Below are positions 57,177-64,000 of a DNA stretch of 64,000 bases, piece by piece. Position 1 is the first letter of the stretch; each line of letters opens with the position of its first letter. The notes below the pieces were generated by a model. That model had not been told where the DNA came from and did no database searches. It saw only the letters and a program-made list of their open reading frames with translations. The position numbers and the translations under genes were made by a program. Source of the stretch: Tetracentron sinense. Its lineage: Eukaryota > Streptophyta > Magnoliopsida > Trochodendrales > Trochodendraceae. The DNA is taken from positions 16,188,607 to 16,252,606 of the forward strand of contig CM026568.1 in NCBI GenBank assembly GCA_015143295.1, in the 5' to 3' direction.

Positions 57177-58990
57177 CTGTAAAATATTAATATTAATTAC
57201 AAGTGAGCAGAAAAACATACTCCATCAGGAGCCTGCTCTAAGAAAATAAGAGCAGAAGAAGATGGGAAAAAATCAAGAAAAAAAGGCAAAGACTGAGTTC
57301 TACTTTGACTCCGAACCAGATGAGCTGAACTAGGATTTTACTGTTCTTATCAGAGACCAAATTCAAGATCCTACATGATATGACGTGCTACATTAGGAAG
57401 AAAATATGTGTCCGGCCACTGTACAGTCTGGGATTTGATTCCTGGTTGGCGCATTATTGTTTTCCTTTCTAACGTTTACCATCTATTAAAATGATCAGAT
57501 ATCTTGCCAACATTTTGGCCTCATTTGGATAAAGGTTATTTAGCCCAAAATCCATCATAATAAAATTATAGTCAATATAAACCACTGAAAATAAACAGCT
57601 CCAAAATACACATGTTTAGTTAACTTGCTGAATAAATAGATAGTTTAGGCCAACCGTCGACTAGACAAGAGAAGCAAAGAAAACATAAAATTAAAAATAA
57701 CTGTTTTTTAGCAGTTATAATCGGTAAAATAGATTGTAGAATACGCAGGTCAGTAGCCAAACACAATTATTTAGACCATAATTGATCATTAATCAACTTT
57801 ACCGATTGCATTTGCAGTTCAACACTCTCAGACCACCTTCATAAGCATAATTCATTTCTCTCCTGTTTTTAATGGTCACAGGCTCATTGCCCATGATTCA
57901 AGAATCAATGACATTTTCACCTGAAGAGAATTTATTTTATTTTATGAAAAAGCAGTGTTGTGTCGAAGGTGATGTGAAAAATGAACACAGATAAGCAGAG
58001 AAGAACAAAATATGGACCATAAGATTTACGTTGTTCATCACGGGAGTAGTCACATGGGCATGGGCAAAAATGTTCCGAGAGCTTTCACTTCCAATATACC
58101 AAGATTACAATTATAGAAGGTAAACCAATGATCTTGCAACCTAGGAAATGTCTAGCATAGTAAGTTTATTCCTAGTGCAACCTGAAAAACCTCAATGTAG
58201 AAGTTCTACCCAAAATAGAAAAAACTATGCGGCTTTTACATGGCAAAAGTACCCATAAGTCACATTTGGGGTGCAGCGCTAATCAACCACGACTTTGATT
58301 GGAACATTTTCATAGACTAGAGAGATCACATATGCAAGATGAATCTGCCTTCTTTTAATCATATTAATTGCCACAATAAAATTCTAAAACTAATATATGG
58401 ACTCACAAAATCAGGTAAAGCTCTCCACAAAAAGGATACATTAAATAATTTGAAACACTTTTTGCCCCCCTGAACGAAGGTTTTGTTCATACAGTGCTAC
58501 AGTAACCGTACGATAATGAACCTGGACAAAAATGGGCTGATCTAAGTTTCTTTTTTTTGGGGTCACTGCAACCATGAGTTCCCAGCCAACAAAAGAAAAA
58601 AAAAAAAAAAAGAGAAACAATGGTGTGCCCCAAATATATTAATTTGTTCTATAGGCCAAAAAAAAATTAAACAATACTACTTTCAAGCAAAAAAGTGAAC
58701 ATTTAAAGAGAAAAACACATCCCCGAAAAATAGTCTGAGAGAGTGTTCACTGGAACTTTGATATTTTCCCAAATGACCGAAGACCACTTTCTCTAGATCA
58801 AGCACAAAATGTATTTTGATAAGAGGAAAATCGATGACTTAAATTAGCAGAACCACAATTTTACAGTGGAGATTTTGATACACAAAAAACGTATCATTGA
58901 TAATTTTAAACATTTTTTTGTGTGAAAAATCTGTCAAAATTTTGACAAAAAATGGTTATTTCTTTAAACGTCCCAAAACATCAATTTTTA

Positions 58991-61054
58991 GGGTGCTGCT
59001 ACATGCACACCAATACTTAATAATCACACACCGAGAATAAAATTTACGCCATTAAATTATGTTGCATGCCAAAGCAAAAGAAAACGATGATAGCCTGTCT
59101 TCAAACCCTTATCCTTCCTATAGTCTCCTAACCCGACAACTCCGGTTATCAATACCTGACCGAAGATATGTAAATTGCACAAATACCCTAACCAGCAAAT
59201 TTTCTAAGCAAGATTTAATTCTATTGTGCAAGAAGATTAAACAGTTTCTTCCGACCTAACAATTTCTAGAAACATGTTATCAAATCCGTAGGATCCAGAA
59301 AAAGAACATCAATCAATTACCAAAACACACAACAAACAGTTTAGTATACTCTTAAAATTCTTGATAGCACTACCAAAATCTATAGAATGAATTCTCGTCT
59401 TTGCTCACCATAATCTCTACATATCTTTTCATCAATTTAACCAATCCACACTTAAAGCCTATGTGAAATTTCCAATTACCCTTTGGCAAGTTTTGATGCA
59501 TTATCATCATGTAAATTTATGAATACAAGTGATGAATAAAGATGGACACCATTTTCTAACAAAAATTACAGGATTTCTAAAAAACTTCCCAGTTCTATTC
59601 ATTACTTGCTCCATTCATGGTTTAAAATATCGATACGTATCGACTGATACGAGCCGATACGTATCCTGTTTGGAGCTACCTGATACACTGGTATACTGAA
59701 AAAAAACTCCCCCGTATCAAACCGATATAGGCTTGATATGGGGGATTTTTTAATAATTTTTCTCTTCTTTCATTTACACTAGGATCCACAGCACAGACCT
59801 GATACACATAACCTATTTACATAAAATATTATTTAAGTAAATGATCTTAAATTAATATTATTTTCATTCACTTAAAATATTAATATACAAATAAGGTTAT
59901 CCCCCCATTTGAATTCAATAAAAATTTTCTTGATTCAAATTCCTGAAGAATAAAAAGTCAACTTTCAATTCAAAAACAAAATCCTCTTTTTAACACCTTT
60001 TAGGGACTAGGTCAAAATTTTAACTTTCAAATGATAAGGTATTTCTCAAATATCAAAATTTCATAAATTTTATTATATCAAAAATTACCAAAACCCAAAA
60101 GTTTGGCAAAAATAGTCTCATAATTTAGTCTTAAAAAATATTTTCATCTACATGGTCAAAAAGTCAACTAACAGTGTAACAATTTAGCATAAAAAGACTT
60201 ACATTAAGTTTAAAATTTATGGTTATAATTCAATACATTCTTATAACTAATTGAATGTTAGGTTTTAATATCTAAAATTTTTTTTTTATACATAGTTACG
60301 TGACTATGGTTTGTATTTTCATACCTTTTTATCAGCACAACATGCACACCTTTTTTAACTCATAAAATTCTCAACTCTCATATGTATGGTTATAAACATA
60401 ATTAGAGACCTTCATTTAGTTTATTAATAGATTATATTTGCATTAAAAGAAATTTTATACAAGATATCCAAGTTTTTCATTGCGTATCCAAGCATTTCTT
60501 AGTGTATCTTGATTTTTTCCTCCTTATCCATCCGATGCGATCCGATACATCCATACGTATCCTGTTTTGGACTTACCGATACAGCAACCGATACCGATAT
60601 TTTGACCCATGACTCCACTAGATCAATTGATTCAAATCAAATTAAAAAAAAAAAACTTGAAATGCTTGGATCTCAGACATGAAACCCCAACCTCCAGTGC
60701 TCCCACCAGAATGTTCAGATTTTCAACGAAATATTTACCCTATTCCCTTGTAGTCTCAAACAGATCATCCAAAAAGATATATGAATCGATAGTTTTAAAT
60801 GCTACGTGCTTCTTGCAATAATCAATTATCATCACCAGAATTTTATTTATAGTCCAATCTTCAGTTGGGGTATTGCTAGCCAGGATTGTTGGGATATATG
60901 GTCGGATATGAGAGGAAGGTGAATAGCTTGAAGAAAAATGACAAAGGGGTAATAGTGTCATTTTCTTTTACTTTGTGTGCAAGTAGAATTTAATGGTGTG
61001 AGTTTTAATCTTGGCGTGTTACAAATAAATGTTAGTATGCCCCTAGTAGCACCC
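58991..61054. mobile_element. TIR element, family GGGTGCTGCTA, copy 2 (2,064 bp with insert)
   Basis: Left end GGGTGCTGCTACATGCACAC; inverse right end GGGTGCTACTAGGGGCATAC. The flanking 8-mers AATTTTTA (58,983-58,990) and ATATTTTA (61,055-61,062) match at 6 of 8 positions, consistent with an old target duplication. It contains the hAT element 59,616-60,611; without that it is about 1.06 kb. Same family as 53,050-54,388. Confidence 0.82.
59616..60611. mobile_element. hAT-like element (996 bp) with GATACGTATC ends
   Basis: The left end CATGGTTTAAAATATCGATA and inverse right end CATGGGTCAAAATATCGGTA form the TIRs, followed by many CGATACGTATCG-type words. Flanking 8-mers are GCTCCATT and ACTCCACT (6 of 8). 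Its interior (about 59,880-60,240) is clearly related to the interior of hAT copy A, although the termini differ. No transposase is present. Confidence 0.85.
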
Positions 61055-62336
61055 ATATTTTATTTGTTATTCTTTAGTGCTGAATACTTCTAAATTTTTT
61101 TTTATCAAAACAACATCGATTATATATTATATACCTATATATATAGATATACATACAAATGTGCACACATACACATGTTCATACATATAAATGTATATGT
61201 ATTTAGTTTTTGAAGGTCCTGCCTCTTCAATCAAGCTATTTGCCCTTTAATAGATCATGACTCTGATTTTGGACGCGCTGAGTTATTTGAGGAAAAAGGT
61301 TTGCACTCTTACACGATAGCTTCTTCAGTCATGGTGTGCCATTAGGAAGGATTTTGAGGAGTGGTTTTCTAGGTTTGACGCTTTGAGATTCCATCCCGTC
61401 TCTTCATCTCTTTTGCAATAGATTTTAGTAGTTTTAGTTTCTTTTATTACTTGTTCATATCCTTTGTGAATCTTTTTTTCTCTCAATATTGTACTATTTT
61501 GATTTGCTATATATATACACTATCTATTACTAATCAATTTTTTTTTTAAATATGTATTTAGTTTTATTTAAAAATTATAAAAATATGGTAGAGATAATAT
61601 ATATATATATAATATTCCAAATAGATTTGTTAGTTTAATTGTAACACATTTTTATTCAATATATGATGCTTATTGTGGTGTATTACAAACAATAAAAACT
61701 AGATTAATAAGGAAATCACATATCCCTTGTTTGGTTCTATATGAAATAGGGCGTGGAAAAGAAAACTTGAAGAATATCCAATTTTCCTATGTTCGGCTAC
61801 CGAAAAAGTTGTCATGGAAAACAAAAGTGGAAGAGAATCAACCCCTATTTTTCTTCAAAGTGAGGATTTCATTTCTTTTTAAGAAGAATAGATTTGGGGA
61901 GAGAAGAAAGATAAATCTCCAATTTCATGACCTCCTCCCAAATCCAGACCCTCACTGCATCCACCACCAATTCCATCGCCGCCACCATTATTATTTTAAA
62001 TCCTCTCTCTCCCCCGGACCTCCTTCCTTTTTTTCTTTCTTAGAAATCCCTTTCTTTTGTCTTTCATTTTTTCCTTTTTTTATTCTTTTTCATAGTTACT
62101 TGAGCGAGAAGCGAAAACGAGAAACAAAGCAAAAGTGAGAAGCAAAAAATGAAACTAAAAAATTCTTGGAAAACGAAAAGCGAGAAATGAGATATATGTT
62201 TCTCATTCTCATTATATTAGTATGGGTAACCATACCTTAGATTTCATCTTACAAGAAATATTTGAAAAAAGTTGATGCCTTAAGTTCCAACCTAACAATA
62301 ATGACTCAAGGTCTATGCTCCATGGAAATAAAAATC

Positions 62337-62430
62337 GCCGAAACCGATACAAAACAGACGATACGTATAAGTTTCAGTAACCCCCTGTAGGATATTTATA
62401 CCGATACGAAACGGGCGATACGTATCGTTT
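62337..62430. mobile_element. Fragment of GATACGTATC hAT-like family
   Basis: About 95 bp containing CGATACGTATAAG, CCGATACGAAACGGGC and GATACGTATCG, like the ends of the element at 59,616-60,611. Only end-like sequence is present and boundaries are unclear. Confidence 0.6.
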
Positions 62431-62664
62431 ATTAGTTATTTATGTTTTCATTGAGCAACAAAACATGTAAGCATGTAACTCTATATATTAAACAGGAATG
62501 GAGATACGTTATGTCAACAAAAAAAAACCAGATCATAATATACTAACTACAATATACTCAATCAACATGAATAATGAAGAAATGCTTTGTATCATCAGAA
62601 GCAAGGGCTAAAGCATCACAATTAATTATGGTAATGTGCATATTAGGATTATCGTTGAACAGAC

Positions 62665-62817
62665 CTCTTCCTTTGCATCGTTTGAAATGATTGAAATAGG
62701 TGAGAAATCTTCCAACTCGGCAGCCTTTTCTCTAGCAAGGGTAACGACGCTTTCAGGGAACTTTGCAAATTCTGCAACATGGATACCAAAGCTTTGATCA
62801 CAAGCCCCTGGCTCAAC
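62665..62817 (-). CDS. MSH2: MSH2, penultimate coding exon
   Basis: The exon encodes 51 residues starting [20 protein letters not shown] and containing [20 protein letters not shown]. The SFGIHVAE...FP segment is the conserved C-terminal end of the MutS ATPase domain. The acceptor is TACTTTTCAG/GTTGAG at 62,818/62,817. The exon is in phase 0 at its 3' end with AKEE, then VGSKRKR in the next exon. At its 5' end it follows the exon ending TMLYK. Confidence 0.95.
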
Positions 62818-63688
62818 CTGAAAAGTATAATCACACCCTTGAGTATAAATAGATGTAAGGTGCTCAATGAATATATATGAATTAGCATAAGAAAAATATG
62901 GGAAAATATTTTAAAATATCTTGATGGGTAAACCAATCAATGATTTACAAATACTAATAAGAACCGATAATTATTAATGCTTACTTTTCTTTTATAATAT
63001 ATGGCAACTTACCATAAGGTCCATGACAACACAAGACTAAAACATTAGAGATCTGCCAAAAATATCTAGAGATTTGAGCAGAGAGCTATTAACATAAACA
63101 TGAGTTTTAATCATGATGTTAGCAACTAGATTACTCATATATTCTAAAATTTAAGAAGAGTTGCATTGCTATGTGCATGAATGCATGAATGATTGACAAC
63201 TATTATTCGTCCATTTTCTATAGTCCTTGATTTGTAACATCAAGAATTCTATAAGTAATGAAATTACTAATGTAGTTTGTTCAACTCATACAAGTATAAA
63301 TTTACTTTCCATGGAAAAAATTAACAAAAAGGGTATAGTCTGGAATCAGGAAGTAAAATTCATAAGAATTGTAGCTGAAATTATAAAATTTCTCTCTTAA
63401 GGGGATTATGATAACGACTACAAGCAACTCCAGAGTTAACTTAATTGATGAAACTTTCTTAGAAAAAGGCTTCCTATTGATAGTGGGTATTTTTATGGTT
63501 GAGCCTCGAGTTACATAGGTAAAGGGGAAGTATTGTCAGGGATTCAAACATATATCTCACAAATGCAAGATAATAAAAAATAGAGAGAAAAGTGAAAATT
63601 TAACAGATTTATGGGAAAGAATAATACAGGTAAAATATACGCTGGAAGATTATTTATAAAGAAACCTTATTCTAATATAAGAAAATAC
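62818..63688 (-). other. MSH2 intron (871 bp)
   Basis: The donor AAG/GTATTTTC is at 63,689/63,688 and the acceptor at 62,818. The sequence is AT-rich, and I recognise nothing in it. Confidence 0.85.
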
Positions 63689-63891
63689 CTTGTAAAGCAT
63701 AGTCAGCTTGCGATTTGATGAATCAATGTGTGCGCTAACATGATAATTCGCCACACCAACAATAGGCTTCCTAGAAGGCTCATGATCAGCATTTTCATGA
63801 GCTAATGCAGTCAGTTCATGGAAGTGAGTTGCAAACAAAGTTGGTGCTCTAATCACCTCTACGAGATGCTCGCAAATGGCCCAAGCCAAAC
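63689..63891 (-). CDS. MSH2: MSH2, third-last coding exon (first in window)
   Basis: After two bases that complete a split codon (expected glycine), the exon encodes 67 residues starting [20 protein letters not shown] and continuing [18 protein letters not shown] is the conserved ATPase histidine motif of MutS proteins, downstream of the Walker B and signature motifs that must lie in exons beyond the window. Then follow [13 protein letters not shown] and KLTMLYK. The acceptor is ATGCTCAG/GTTTGG at 63,892/63,891. With the two downstream exons it accounts for the last 184 residues of a protein of about 940. Upstream 63,892-64,000 is intron. Confidence 0.95.
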
Positions 63892-64000
63892 CTGAGCATA
63901 GAAGTAAAACTTATGGAAGCAGTCATAACTGTAATTAATTTTTAGCTATATTCAAGCCCACAGACAGAAAATAAGATAAGACATGCAATTAGAATGTCAT

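Larger units (their letters stand above)
57177..62664 (-). other. Penultimate intron of MSH2 (5,488 bp)
   Basis: The donor GAG/GTCTGT is at 62,665/62,664 and the acceptor at 57,177. The donor is a weak match to GTAAGT. The intron holds a nested pair of transposons (58,991-61,054 and 59,616-60,611) and a fragment of the inner family at 62,337-62,430. At 61,131-61,200 there are TATATA and ACATAC simple repeats. At 57,240-58,980 and 61,063-62,330 I see no genes; the 135-codon frame at 61,731-62,138 looks like chance in a purine/pyrimidine-rich stretch. Confidence 0.85.

Noticed and set aside
57400-57480. Possible SINE or tRNA relic
   Set aside because: GGATTTGATTCC resembles a B box, but no convincing A box, tRNA fold or A-tail was found.
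61731-62138. 135-codon open frame in the MSH2 intron
   Set aside because: The peptide follows purine- and pyrimidine-rich DNA (poly-F, poly-K/R) and has no domain or partner exon.

Overview
The window is nuclear DNA of a seed plant, almost certainly an angiosperm. The evidence is the 3' part of a plant-type MSH2 gene with introns, a complete plant NMD3 gene whose promoter carries a telo-box and a site II element, and dense plant-specific transposons (Ty3/Gypsy LTR elements, L1-type LINEs, CACTA/En-Spm, hAT, Helitrons, MITEs). The sequence does not allow a finer placement. I see no rRNA genes, tRNA genes, CRISPR arrays or operons. Roughly the first 49 kb is a nest of decayed transposons. The last 14 kb holds two host genes, both on the minus strand.

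Layout. 1-10.8 kb: a gag-only Ty3/Gypsy-type element (gag remnant, two internal tandem arrays, polypurine tract, 3' LTR). Its LTR is interrupted by a 948-bp hAT element (8-bp target duplication) and a 2.5-kb solo LTR (5-bp target duplication). 10.8-15.3 kb: a minus-strand Gypsy gag remnant, primer-binding site and LTR. 15.4-17 kb: foldback MITEs. 19-20.8 kb: a Helitron-like unit carrying a broken genomic copy of a DEAD-box helicase gene (RH30/RH20 type). 22.9-32.1 kb: a decayed CACTA element (tnp2 and tnp1 remnants, subterminal repeats) that contains a broken LINE and a 179-bp tandem array. 32.4-37.3 kb: a Russian doll of solo LTR inside hAT inside long-inverted-repeat element, with target duplications giving the order. 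38.7-42.6 kb: a LINE whose ORF2 is nearly full length, with one stop and one frameshift. 43.3-45.4 kb: a minus-strand Helitron with both termini recognisable, containing a second hAT copy.

Host genes. NMD3 (CDS 49,727-51,259) is the adaptor for export of 60S ribosomal subunits. It has one coding exon and a 5'UTR intron of about 1.04 kb. The last three coding exons of MSH2 (DNA mismatch repair ATPase) lie at 56,976-63,891, and the rest of the gene continues beyond the right edge. The 5.5-kb penultimate MSH2 intron holds a TIR element with a second hAT element inserted in it. The two genes are in tandem. They are separated by about 4.5 kb containing a 1.34-kb TIR element and a 5'-truncated LINE.

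I found no convincing new molecular system. The most rewarding items are the gene-capturing Helitron unit, the concentric foldback with arms over 200 bp, the 179-bp array inside the CACTA element, the intact Helitron boundaries, and the datable nested insertions.
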